From contig JACGCN010000001.1 in the NCBI GenBank assembly GCA_014905825.1, positions 3,782,001 to 3,846,000 of the forward strand: a DNA stretch of 64,000 bases. The letters run 5' to 3'. Made by a program: the position numbers and the translations under genes. The notes beneath the pieces are model-generated. The model was not told the origin of the DNA. It saw nothing but the letters and a program-made list of their open reading frames with translations, and did no database searches. This document shows positions 32,216 to 42,608 of this stretch, one piece after another; position 1 is the first letter of the stretch; each line of letters opens with the position of its first letter. This DNA is from Lyophyllum atratum. Its lineage: Eukaryota > Basidiomycota > Agaricomycetes > Agaricales > Lyophyllaceae.

Positions 32216-33580
32216 ATGCCCGCAAATGACATTGTTTCTGCCGCTAGCGTGCTTTTTTCTGATGCTGAGGATGACGAAGAAGCATTATTTCTTCAAGCTG
32301 CAGTCTTACTGGTCGTCCTAGTCGGGATTGAGGAAGCACGACAAAACCGCATCCGACACCGGAATCTCCATCGCTTGTACCTTCGCAGGCCAGAACTCTT
32401 GCCTAACCCACGAGCGGGGACCCCGTGGCAAACGCTGTGGGCGAGTCAGAACGATCGGGCTTTTATCACGACGATGGGATTTGATGTGCAGACCTTCCGC
32501 CGCATTCTCGAAGGCCCGGATCGTTTTGCTCAGAGGTGGGAGGAAAATCCAATTCCGCGAGAAGATGTATCGACAGTGGGACAGCCGCGTCTCGGGAGCC
32601 GGTCACTCGACGCAGCTGGAGCCCTCGGTCTCACACTGCACTATCTCGGCTCTGCAATGCTCGAGATCCATCTCCAGCAAATTTTTGCACTCGTTCCTTC
32701 CACCGTGTCGCGTTACCTATCCTTTTCACTTAAAATTCTCCATGAGACCCTGTCTGGGATGAAGGAGGCGGAGGTTTCCTTGCCACGGACATTGGAGGAG
32801 TTCGAAGAAGAATCAGAGTTGATATCTGCACGGCACCCACTGCTTAAGGGCGCTTTTGGTGGGCTGGATGGCTTATCCTTGACCACGGAGGAGTCTGATG
32901 ATCCAGAGATGGAAAATGCGACATACAATGGCTGGAAGAGCAACCACTGTATCAATAATGTCCTCGCATTCTCCCCGAAAGGTGCGTGGTCGCGTTTTCG
33001 GAGCCTAATCACAAGAAATCTAATGAGCTTTCTAGGTACTATAATTATGGCTGTTCTCAATGCACCAGGGAGCTGGCATGATTCTCGCGTGGCACGCCCT
33101 ATTTTTCATGCTCTCGAGAACGACGTTCCAGATGGTTTTTTCCTCGTCGCCGATACCGCCTTTCCTCGAGGGACCGCATCAATCAGCGGGAAGATCCGTG
33201 CACCCATGAAAGGTGGAGAGTACATACCTGCAGATCCAGTCGAGCAAGAACATGCTCTGCGAGTCAACCGGCAGCTTCTGTCCTACCGACAAACGGCTGA
33301 ATGGGGGATGCGCATGCTCCAGGGTTCGTTTGGGCGTCTACGGGTGCCTCTTCCCATCAACTCTGAGGAGAGGCGAAAGCAGTTGCTCGAGATCTGTGTC
33401 CGTCTCAGCAACCTGCGAGCAAGATGTGTAGGTATTAATCAAATCCGGGAGGTGTATATGCCCACTTGGCGAGCATCGGAAGACGACGAGCTGTGGACTG
33501 CGTTGGGGGAAATGGTTTTCGGGGAGATCCGTCGACGTGACCGTGTCTCAAGGTTCCACCTTGTCGTAGTAGATAATTAA
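32216..33580 (+). CDS. PIF/Harbinger DDE transposase, copy 2
   Basis: Protein identical to copy 1 in the readable frame. Exons 32216-32981 and 33036-33580 with the same 54-nt intron. The only difference seen is A to G at position 11 of that intron (32992). The full coding region is intact. Confidence 0.85.
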   Translation: MPANDIVSAASVLFSDAEDDEEALFLQAAVLLVVLVGIEEARQNRIRHRNLHRLYLRRPELLPNPRAGTPWQTLWASQNDRAFITTMGFDVQTFRRILEGPDRFAQRWEENPIPREDVSTVGQPRLGSRSLDAAGALGLTLHYLGSAMLEIHLQQIFALVPSTVSRYLSFSLKILHETLSGMKEAEVSLPRTLEEFEEESELISARHPLLKGAFGGLDGLSLTTEESDDPEMENATYNGWKSNHCINNVLAFSPKGAWSRFRSLITRNLMSFLGTIIMAVLNAPGSWHDSRVARPIFHALENDVPDGFFLVADTAFPRGTASISGKIRAPMKGGEYIPADPVEQEHALRVNRQLLSYRQTAEWGMRMLQGSFGRLRVPLPINSEERRKQLLEICVRLSNLRARCVGINQIREVYMPTWRASEDDELWTALGEMVFGEIRRRDRVSRFHLVVVDN

Positions 33581-33675
33581 GTCCATAGCATTCTGTACTA
33601 TTTGCTACGCGCTACAACATAAGAGGCATGGAAAGGTACAAGATGGGGGTCAAAGAGTGTGTATGGTAAGGCTAA

Positions 33676-35883
33676 TTAAGGGTTCGGAGTGATATCGAAA
33701 GCAAACCTGCCATCACGATTCCGTCGAGGAGTGAGAGTGATGCTCGAAAAGGTGGGGTCCTGGTCATCCTCGCCTTGGTGCAAAGGTCGTGCAATGTGGC
33801 CGGGAGATTCAGGCAGCGAAGCCGCAGCAGTGGCGAGAGTATTGAGACTGCCGGGGAACACTGAAGGGCCGGGACTGAAAGGGGGTTGTTGACCGAAAAA
33901 TGTGATCGTCGAATCTTGCGGTGAGGCCGGCTGACTTTGTTGTGACGGGACTCGAAGCCCAAATTGCCGCGAATTACTGAGTTGCATAGCCTCGTGTTGG
34001 GTTGGTCCGCCCTCGTACCCTTGGACACTGGTCACCGTTGGATCTTCCTCCTGGTACCGTCGACTGTCTCGTGATGAAAAGCCTCGATGTCGGTGAGTTG
34101 GTGAATGTGATTGATAGCGGGACCTCCTTCGAGTGTGAGAACGGCGGGGAGATGGTGATGTGTCATGATCATCCGACTCAGGAGATGCTCGGCGGCGGCG
34201 GCGGCGGCTCTGAGACTGCTGGAGGGTCTTCAGTAGCTGTACCTGACTCTCAGCACGGTCTGCACGTCGAGTCTCTAGAATTAGGCGGTCATTGAGAACG
34301 TCGTTATGTGCACGAAGCTCGCGCACTTCTTGTTGTGTTGCTGCGAGTTGAGTGAGATGAATACTTTGTGACATGCGGGCCTCGTCACGCTCTCGCAAGG
34401 TGGATGGGTTGAAGATGTTAGTGAGTGAAGAGAGGGCTTCAGTGGCAGCGGAATTCCGTGGGCGACGACGTTGGGCATCAGCAAGTGGCTCGGTAACGCG
34501 GTAAGCTTTTGTCATCACGGTGTCCTTGGTGGTCCCGCGGGGTTTAGACTTCTTCTTGTCAATGTCGTCCTCGTCCGTGATCTCGATGATCTCTTCCTCA
34601 GACACGTTGCTGTCAGAATTTTCGGCTACTGCCTCGGCAAACTCGGGGTCGTTGAGTGTAAGAGTTCCCGCCTTGTTGTCAATGGCTTCCTCAACAGCGA
34701 GCGCAATGGCCAGTGGGTTAGTTTTGGGATCACGGTTGGCAACTCCAGTGGGCTTGTCTTTTGCTGAGCGTACCAGCTACATGGGTAAATCAGCATATGT
34801 AAAATCAACAGGCTATCATGTACATACCGCGTCAAACTTGCCCTTGATGGATTTATGATCTCTCTCGACGTAGCTATGTTTGGCTGCCCACTTGTTGTAC
34901 TCTGCTGCCACTACCTGCCACCCCGCCCCACCAATTGGCAGTCTGCGCTCGATGCAGTGAAGAATATACAGATTCTCCTCCGTGCTGAAATTGCGTGAAC
35001 CTGCAACACGACCCTTCGTGACCTTGGATTTCGGCTCAGCTTTGACTTTCGGCGTTGCGGCTGGCTTCGATTTCGGACCTTTGGCTTGAGACGCGCGCGG
35101 TGCTGGCTTCTTCTTGGTGGCAGGTTTTGATGCCTCATCATCCTCGTCGTCTTCCCAGGCTCTCTTCTTCCCTTTAGACTTTGATTTCGGCAGTTCCGGT
35201 TCTTCATCAGTCTCAGGTGTTTTACGACGTCGCTTTGCCTGCGAATTTGCGCTAGCAATTATATCACTAGGCTCAGGTAGTGTATCATCATTGGAATCTA
35301 AGGCTGAAGGGCTACGTGGAGGGATATAGCGAAACTGGTCACCGGGTGACATGGCTCCGAAGTCCGATGGAAGGTTAAAGCTAGGGGGAGGTAGTCGGCG
35401 GCGGTTCGGAATGGAATGATTTGGCGTTGCTTGAGTCTGATCCACGGGCTGACGCGCGAATAAGGGTCGCGGGGTTGGCCGACCAGCTGGTGTCGCGGGA
35501 AGACTGCCTCGCAGATCAGCGGGGGGCTGCGGCATCGCGTAGCGAGGTTGATGATGCCCGGATGAATAGGTATAATGATTATTAAAGTTATTGTCGAACG
35601 AGTATGGAGACTGATCATGAGGATACAACATGAGTGAAAAAATTGAAAAAGCGCAGGGAAAGCAACATACAGGATTATATCCTGAACCAGCAGGAATTGC
35701 GGCAGAATAATGAGTGTTGCTGAAGTTGAATTGGGGATTATCGAGTTGCAAAGGAGCGGAATAGCTAGCATGGCTGCTAGGATTTGTGTCGGAGTGACCA
35801 GCTAATTTAGGGGTTTCAGAGTTCCCTGGACCTCCAGGGCCTCTGGGATGAGAAGATGAATTTTGATTGGGAGAATTTGCCAT
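33676..35883 (-). CDS. Myb/SANT-like second ORF of the transposon, copy 2
   Basis: Same three-exon structure as copy 1 (35883-35671, 35610-34828, 34776-33676) and 698 aa. One amino acid differs in the coiled coil: Arg in copy 1 is His here (C30030 to T34307 on the plus strand). No inactivating change is seen. Confidence 0.78.
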
Positions 35884-36204
35884 TTTGGAAGATTAGAATG
35901 AAGGACTCGGATACGTCGACCAGCGATGTTTTCGAAGGGGGTAGAAAGGGAGGAATGAAAAAAGAGCCGTTGTGCGGGTGCGTCGTATCTAAATGGGCAA
36001 CCGGAGCCCGAAATGCAGAGATCCCATCACCGCGATGTCATCTGGAGGCGAATTTCACAGATTTTCTCGTCTACAGAGGCATCAGGAGGTCTCTGTAAAT
36101 CCTTGACGACGAGGAAATCTGGAGAGGTCAACTTTTGCTGCTTACCATCAAATTCGACCCCATTTGGCTACGGCATCTCGGCTGATGCGAAAATCTGGAT
36201 GTCG

Positions 36205-36253
36205 CCTATTCTAAATCCTTCCCAGATCCTTACGGGAAGTCACCCAGTCACCC
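36205..36253 (-). repeat. right terminal inverted repeat, copy 2
   Basis: Ends CCTTACGGGAAGTCACCC followed by a further AGTCACCC. It is the reverse complement of the left repeat, and AAT follows at 36254. Confidence 0.7.
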
Positions 36254-36256
36254 AAT

Positions 36257-37584
36257 AATCGTCCCTGACATTTGCCGCGGCATCTCCGAGGCGTGTTGCT
36301 TGGTAGCTCCAGTTAGTAAGTAACCTCATGCATCCATACTTGGCGTTGATCTGGATAACAGGCTGTAACAGTTCCAAGACCGGGAATACCGAGCCAAAGG
36401 GTCTCAACTGCTCTGGATATATTGAGAGTTGGACGAATTCGACTGCGAGAAATATATTTAGGAGCGTTATGTGTCAGGGCGCGCATTGGTCATGTCTATG
36501 AAGCCAAGAGGTCTACAACAACCATCCAGAAGCAAGTCATGATGGAGGAGAAGGGATGCTTTCGCCGACGAGTAACCCCAATCAAAATGCGTAGCCGTGG
36601 ACTGAGGCAGTGTCACGGTTGGGTAGACCATTATCATTTGTCGTGTTTCTCAATTTTGCGTGCCTTATTCCCCGCAAGGAAGACGTTCTAACTTTCTCAT
36701 CACCCATGATCCACTCAGAGGCGCCTTTGGAACTCGATGGCCCGTATCAGCCTATATCGTTGAACTTCGAGGACTCTGTGAAGCCCCGCGGTAGTGAGGT
36801 CAACATTGTTGATCTCGCATTCCTTCGTCTTGGCAGGCAATTTGATGTGCACGGAATTTGAGATATATGTTGATCTTTGTTGATGGTACCATCAGATCTT
36901 CACTACCTCGCAACACGACCCTCCTTTTCCAGGTATGCATCAACTCCACAGGTCATCTTCCGACTTTATCATTCCATCATGATGAACGCCCGCGGCAGCT
37001 CCAACTGGAACGCATACTCTTGCGTTCCTCACATCGGCATGGCACCTGAGGCCAAGTCGGCATGTCTGCCAACACTGATGCACGTTCCAACGCCTACATA
37101 GCCTGTCGATACCCAGAATTGAAGGTTACGTGTAAGTCGCCCTTCAAGCCTTGTTCTACAGCACAACGAATAAGCTCCCTACAGGGCCCACATGGACTGA
37201 CTTCCACCGCGCCTCAGTTTCGAAACAGACCAGGGAGGACCAGAGGCGTATCAATTAAGCTCAAGAAATCCGGGGACCGAATGATGAATGATCGCTTCAA
37301 CCTTCTGGCACATTTCATGCCGGACCCGGGGCGAATGTGCCGCATGGTTGTCTGGATTTTCAGATCACCCGCGACCTGGAATGTTTGCTGCCATGTTTCG
37401 AAGGGATCGCTCCATCTGATTGCTACGGAAACAGATCATCGCCTCAAACTTTTCGTATAAGAGATGATCACTCCTCGATGCGGATTCCCCAATACTCAGC
37501 AGGTTCTGAGCATCCCTCCCACACAAATCTACCCCAAACTCAGCCGGTCTGACCACTTCAAACTTAAATTTTATCATCCTCATA
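36257..37584. other. intergenic upstream of the repeat precursor
   Basis: About 1.3 kb with no supported gene. Plus-strand frames at 36610-36861 and 37062-37460 have mixed composition and no domain. They could be relics of an exon-interrupted gene, but no continuous splice-consistent model was found. The last 100-200 bp should hold the promoter of the following gene; the leader just before its ATG reads CATCCTCATA. Confidence 0.4.
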
Positions 37585-39339
37585 ATGAAATACTCTCAAG
37601 CTATCCTCGTCGCTTGCATCGGTGGTGCCGCCCTCGTCTCGGCCGCTCCCGCTGGTGAGAAGCACCACGCTGCTCCCGCTCCCGCTCCCAAGCGCAAGTC
37701 CGAGCGAGTTGGCGCCGGCCTCGGCAAGATCATCACTCACGCAGGTACATTCGCTCAGTCAGCTACTGGTACCGGTCCCCAACTTCAGCGACGCACTGGC
37801 AAGGGAAAGGGAGGGTTGAACGGAGGCCCGGCCATGAAAGCGAAGGCCCAGGCAGCGGCCGCTTCGATCAAACGGGTAGGCGGCCATGCAGTTCAGAAAG
37901 CTGGAGGCGGCGCGGCCGTGGCTGGTCACCTGGGAGCCGTCGCCAACCTTGCCAGCACCATGGGATCTGGGGGCGTTCAGCGTCGTGCCGCCTCTGCTCC
38001 TGCTACCGATGCGTCTGCAGCCGATCATTCCACTTCAGCCTCTTCTACCACACCTGATCCAGCAGCGGCAGCGGCGCACCCACATAAGCATGGAAAGGGG
38101 AAGAAGCATCTCACACCGGAGGAGAAGAAGGCGAAGGCAGAGAAGTGGAAGCACATGTCTCCCGCAGAGAAACAGGCGTTGAAGGAGAAGAAGAAGCACA
38201 GGAAGGCCGCAAAGAAGCATGGTGACTCGACGCACTCCTCTGCCGGCACATCCACTCCTCCTACCACATCTACCACCGATCCCGTCGCTGCTCGAGACTT
38301 CGAGGACGATCTGTTCGCACGCGCCGTCGACGAGGAGCTCGAGGCGCGTGGCTTCTTCAGCAATCTCAAGGCCAACTACAACGCCCGCAAGGCAGAATCG
38401 CAGGCTATGGCTGGTGCGCCCGTAGCGCGTGACTTCGTCGACGAAGATGCGCTTGCATTGCGCGACGTCGAAGACCTCATCTACTCCCGCGACTTTGAAG
38501 ATGAGCTCGACGCTCGTGGCTTCTTCAGCAACCTCAAGGCCAACTACAACGCCCGCAAGGCAGATTCGCAGGCTATGGCTGGTGCGCCCGTAGCGCGCGA
38601 CTTTGCCGATGAAGATGCGCTCGCGTTGCGCGACCTCGAGGACCTCATGTACTCCCGCGACTTTGAAGATGACCTCGAGGCCCGTGGCAAGCTCCGCAAT
38701 GCCTGGCACGCCCTTAAAGACACCGTCAAAGGCGCCCCAGCCGGTGCCGCCGACCCCAACGCTGTCCAGCGTCGTGACCTCGACGATGGGCTCGTCTTGC
38801 GCGATATCGAGGAGCTTTTCTACGCCCGCGAATTCGACGACCTTGAGGTCCGCGGGAAGCTCCGCAACGCCTGGCACGCCCTTAAGGACACTGTTAAAGG
38901 CACCCCAGCCGGCGCCGCCGACCCCAACGCTGTCCAGCGTCGTGACCTCGACCACGAGGTCGCCATGCGCGACATGGAGGAGCTTTTCCACGCGCGCGAC
39001 TTCGAAGACGACCTTGAGGCCCGTGGCATGCTGAGCAACGCCTGGGGCGCCCTCAAAGACACTTTCAAGGGCAAGAGCGGGTACACCGACCCCAACATGA
39101 TCCAGCGACGAGACTTTGACGAGGAGCTCGCCCTGCGTGACATTGAGGAGCTCTTCTACGCCCGTGAATTCGACGATCTTGAGGTCCGCGGCAAGCTGCG
39201 CAACGCCTGGCACGCCCTCAAAGACACTGTCAAAGGCAACCCGGCAGGTGCTGTCGACCCCAACGCTGTCCAGCGCCGTGCCTTCTTTGACACTGAGGAC
39301 CTCGATGCTCGTGACTTTGAGCTCAACGAGCTTGACTAA
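37585..39339 (+). CDS. secreted Kex2-type repeat precursor, unknown peptides
   Basis: A single 584-aa exon. Residues 1-20 are a signal peptide (MKYSQAILVACIGGAALVSA). The N-terminal third is Ala/Lys/His-rich with dibasic sites KR36-37, RR69-70 (QLQRR), KR96-97 and RR133-134 (GVQRR). From residue 256 come six tandem units of 55-57 residues. Units 1-2 have the core GFFSNLKANYNARKA; units 3, 4 and 6 have GKLRNAWHALKDTVKG; unit 5 has GMLSNAWGALKDTFKG. Cores of units 3-6 end in QRR. Between cores lie acidic linkers (DIEELFYAREFDDLEVR). Basic/acidic alternation with Kex2-type sites is what fungal KEP precursors, peptide repellents and pheromone precursors show. Peptide release, function and target are inferred, not shown. 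Not a recognised family to me. Confidence 0.8.
   Translation: MKYSQAILVACIGGAALVSAAPAGEKHHAAPAPAPKRKSERVGAGLGKIITHAGTFAQSATGTGPQLQRRTGKGKGGLNGGPAMKAKAQAAAASIKRVGGHAVQKAGGGAAVAGHLGAVANLASTMGSGGVQRRAASAPATDASAADHSTSASSTTPDPAAAAAHPHKHGKGKKHLTPEEKKAKAEKWKHMSPAEKQALKEKKKHRKAAKKHGDSTHSSAGTSTPPTTSTTDPVAARDFEDDLFARAVDEELEARGFFSNLKANYNARKAESQAMAGAPVARDFVDEDALALRDVEDLIYSRDFEDELDARGFFSNLKANYNARKADSQAMAGAPVARDFADEDALALRDLEDLMYSRDFEDDLEARGKLRNAWHALKDTVKGAPAGAADPNAVQRRDLDDGLVLRDIEELFYAREFDDLEVRGKLRNAWHALKDTVKGTPAGAADPNAVQRRDLDHEVAMRDMEELFHARDFEDDLEARGMLSNAWGALKDTFKGKSGYTDPNMIQRRDFDEELALRDIEELFYAREFDDLEVRGKLRNAWHALKDTVKGNPAGAVDPNAVQRRAFFDTEDLDARDFELNELD
38350..39279 (+). repeat. six tandem 168-nt coding repeats
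   Basis: Units start at nucleotides 38350, 38518, 38686, 38854, 39025 and 39190 (residues 256, 312, 368, 424, 481, 536). Units 1-2 are near-identical to each other, as are units 3, 4 and 6, suggesting local duplication plus divergence of unit 5. Confidence 0.85.
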
Positions 39340-39839
39340 ACGTGAGTCCCGATCATCTTTCTTCCTGATCAATGACTGACGTAGCATTCATTCAGACCTC
39401 CTCCCCCCCTTCCACCAGAGGCGACGAGGACTTTCACATAGCAGAGTAGTAGTGTGGATCTATCTTTGGGTAGTTAGATCCTCATTATGATAATAGGATG
39501 AATTAAAAAAATCGCATTTGTACAATATCGTCGTGATTGCAAGTCATCCAACAATTTCTCAACACCTCTTCTACTCTGACATGCATTGACACTTCTCCTC
39601 TTCATCGTCCTTTTCAACGTTTTATCTACCAAAGTCAAGAACTCGAGTGGCATTTCTTTGACGAGAAATTCACGCCTTGGCCACTCCAGTCGATATATAC
39701 ATACATGATAGAGCACCTCGAAGGTTTTTTTCCTTGGGGCTCCTGCGCGGTTCTCCCAGTCATAATTGAGAGAAACAACTATCGTTCAGCGATCTAATAT
39801 GACATCTGCTCGTAGTTTCGACCTCTATGCGAACTTGCA
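39340..39839. other. 3' region of the repeat precursor
   Basis: 500 bp between convergent genes. Just after the stop, GTGAGT ... CATTCAG could be an intron in the 3' UTR (about 39343-39396). No gene is seen. Confidence 0.4.
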
Positions 39840-41133
39840 TTAAACATCAGACCTCAGCATGTTATGGTTCCATATGTTCCGTAAGAGTTCAAAGGTTGGA
39901 AGGTGTGGGCCATCATTGATCACACTAATCTCGACTCCCCTATCCTTCAATTTAGGGAAAGAGCCACGTAGGACGTGCTCAAACGACTCCGTCCACCATT
40001 CGTCGGGAACTTGTAACTCCACCCGACGTAGCGCTCCGAACGCGTCTTGGGCCAGAATTTCATTCAAGTCGGTCAGAGCGTCCAGGATCCACTGGCTTGA
40101 GTCGACGGATTTGATGCAAATCTCTTCCAGAGGCTGTCTTTGGTCAAGGCTTGAATATGTAGGGCCTGTCAGAACATGGAGGAATGTACTTGGCACGACG
40201 AGGCGGTGTAGGCGCGGCAGCCGTCTGAGGAAGATTGTGGACGCGATGGGTATAGCTACACAAAAATAAGTGAGTAGACTGCACAACGGAAAGATCTCTA
40301 AGCCCAGACATACAACGGAGGGATGAACTAGCGTCAATGATTTCAAATTCTTCGATCGACGGGAACGATACTTCCAAAAGAAGGCGAGTGGCCTCGTTGA
40401 GGCATGCCTTCGAAAGACGGAGACGGCGGAGGCCCTTCAGATTGTACGGGGACCTATCCTCACCGAAAAGCGACTGCAAAAGACGGGTTGCTTGCTGGGT
40501 GAGTAACATGGAAACCGACAGAGACTGGAGGGGATGCAGCTGCTTTCCATGATCGGAAGCAATAGTAGTCCCGTCCAAGTTGTGGGTGCCATGGAACTTG
40601 GAGATCCGTATATCTCGCAGATTTGGGGGAAGAGCAAGAAGGCTGACCAGGGTCGAGAGATCGGATGTGATGAATTCGTGGAAGTCAACGGACACTAAGG
40701 TCGGGAGTCGAAGGGTGGCCATAAATGCCTTCTGGAGTGCGTCGGAAATATAATCCCAACGCACGTCTCGGAATGTAAGCTGGCGGATATGGCGTAGTGC
40801 CTGCATGATCTCCACGAGAAGGTTCGTTCGTTCGTCGGATAAACGCCAGACGAATCTGCGGATTTCGAACGATTGCACGTGTCCTACCATGGCGGGCTGA
40901 GTGGAGAGGAAGTTTAGAAAGGCCGTGAATCGGCCTATGGTTTCCTTCTCAAAGCTTGATGTACCGCTCGTTGTCGCCTCCCGCATGTCGAGGACCACAC
41001 CTTTACGGAGTAAAAGAATGCGGCTGCGATGATTCCACACGCGGGAGACAGATGCGCAGGCCTTGAGGCCACCTATATCATCGCGGAGAGCGTCGATGAT
41101 CGTCTCGATGAGCTCTTGAGGGAGAGATGTCAT
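39840..41133 (-). CDS. F-box/LRR-like protein
   Basis: Two exons (41133-40314, 40255-39840) sum to 1236 nt, 411 aa, in frame. The start MTSLPQELIETIIDALRDDI begins an F-box; CASVSRVWNHRSRILLLRKG completes it. Leucine-rich strands follow (HIRQLTFRDVRWDYISDAL, NLRDIRISKFHG, GLRRLRLSKACL). It is probably an SCF substrate receptor of the fungal expanded F-box class. An upstream TTG in the same frame is not needed as a start. Confidence 0.75.
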
Positions 41134-42386
41134 CGTCAACGGTCACCCTCAAAGAGTGGAAAACTGCAGAACGCTCAGGTGCTTGAATCTTGCTCGCGGT
41201 TTGAACGTTTGACTGTTTATCAGGCGCTGGTGGATGGTAGTGTGAGAACAGCTGAGTGGGAGGCTACAGTTCAGAGAGATCTGATCGTTATCTCCCACTC
41301 GATCCAAGAGATTGTAGGATCGACAAATTCATTATGATTTTGCTGCGTGCCAGCTACTATGTCTTCCCAGCCAAAAGTGTAGTAATTCTGCTCTGTGTAA
41401 CCAGCCATAAGATGCTCACATTTTGACTCAGCACCTGTGAATCGACACGACTGGTTTGCGATCCATGGGGTGTCTTGCTAACTTGCCAGTACTTGGGGGC
41501 TGCTCACAGTCGTGGCGGCCAGCCGAACGGTTGACCAGCTGATTATTCGCCTTGTTGCAAGAGAAATCGATATGATCTTCCACATACATACCTTCTTCTA
41601 CGTATATAATCGCCTCAGTTCGTCGACCCGGTGCCTATCGCCACACATCAGAACTTGTAGTTCGATAAAGTACAGTAGAGAACACGATCCCTCTCGTTAT
41701 TCGACTGTGGGCTAAAGCACCTCTGTCTTCAAGTCAGATGCCCATGGTCTGTTCGCTGTCTTCTGATCCGTTTTCTGATCAATTAACCTCAAGGCACGGC
41801 CTTCCCGTTTTCGGATGAAGGTGTTTCGACTGTGTTTCGTGAGCACGAGGAGGCACGAGGCCAGGAAGAGCCCAAACATTCCAAATGCGGACAAAGTAAC
41901 GTCCATACAGGGATGTGTCCTTGTACTCCAACTCTGGCGATCCTGGTACTGTTTTTTTGCTCTACGTGTATATAATCTGCAGAGCTCGCGATGAGCAGGC
42001 AACACATCTATCATCCCTGAATAGATCCAGTCCTCGAGCTCCAAGACCTATCTGACTTCGTTCAAGCTTCGTTCACACACTCCACCAAGCTTCCAACTCG
42101 TGACAACAATAGCGAAGAAATTGCGCCCACGTCGAGCCGTATATTGTTCTGCGCTTATTATCCAACGCATCTGCCTTTATAACCCGGTCATCCCTCCGCA
42201 TCACGCCCATTCCTATTCTTGTTCCCTCCTCTAATTTCACATATCTTTTTCTTCCTCTTTCTCGTCGCATCTTCTTCCTTCAACGTCCTTTTCAACGCTT
42301 TTCTTCAACTTCACGGGCCGGTTCTACGCCATTCAATCTCATTAATCAACACCACACCGCTTATCACAAGCCACGAAACCACCGCC
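41134..42386. other. intergenic, about 1.25 kb
   Basis: Upstream of both the F-box gene and the small 73-aa gene. The right 170 bp (about 42210-42380) is strongly pyrimidine-rich, with long CT/TTC runs leading to the ATG at 42387; this resembles the leaders of highly expressed fungal genes. Elsewhere only short frames are seen. Confidence 0.45.
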
Positions 42387-42608
42387 ATGTCTTCGTATCC
42401 GTACACCGTCCCTGCCTCGCCCACTTACGGCTTCTTCCCCACTGGCACTACATCACCCAACGCCTTCGCGTCATTGCATCAGTCGCCGCGCGACTCGCAT
42501 GCCATGTACGCCGCATTTGGCGCCTCTTCATCCAACTCCCAGCAGCAACGCGGGAATTCCCAATCCCAGAGCTCGAGCGGGCTCAAAAAATTCATGACAC
42601 GGAAGTGA
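42387..42608 (+). CDS. small 73-aa protein, unknown function
   Basis: Starts MSSYPYTVPASPTYGFFPTG in a good ATG context (ACCGCCATGT), behind a pyrimidine-rich leader. It is Ser/Gln-rich in the middle (SSSNSQQQRGNSQSQSSSG) and ends in a basic, helix-prone LKKFMTRK. The frame is short, but leader, context and composition together make a small gene likely. No signal peptide or membrane segment. Confidence 0.55.
   Translation: MSSYPYTVPASPTYGFFPTGTTSPNAFASLHQSPRDSHAMYAAFGASSSNSQQQRGNSQSQSSSGLKKFMTRK

Larger units (their letters stand above)
27684..36256. mobile_element. head-to-tail dimer of a PIF/Harbinger-type DNA transposon
   Basis: Two copies of a 4277-bp unit abut with no spacer (27687-31963 and 31964-36240). 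Each encodes a DDE transposase and a convergent Myb/SANT-like protein, the two-gene layout of PIF/Harbinger elements. Both outer ends begin or end with the inverted repeat GGGTGACTTCCCGTAAGG. The imperfect repeat extends about 45 bp. The right end has a second copy of the octamer AGTCACCC (36238-36245 and 36246-36253). If the element ends at 36253, a 3-bp AAT lies on both sides (27684-27686, 36254-36256), as expected for this superfamily. Reading both copies I found two substitutions: A28715 to G32992 and C30030 to T34307. Confidence 0.8.

Noticed and set aside
38035..39387. 450-codon antisense frame over the repeat precursor
   Set aside because: It mirrors the repeat region and its codon bias, has no signal peptide or domain, and lacks its own splice or start context.
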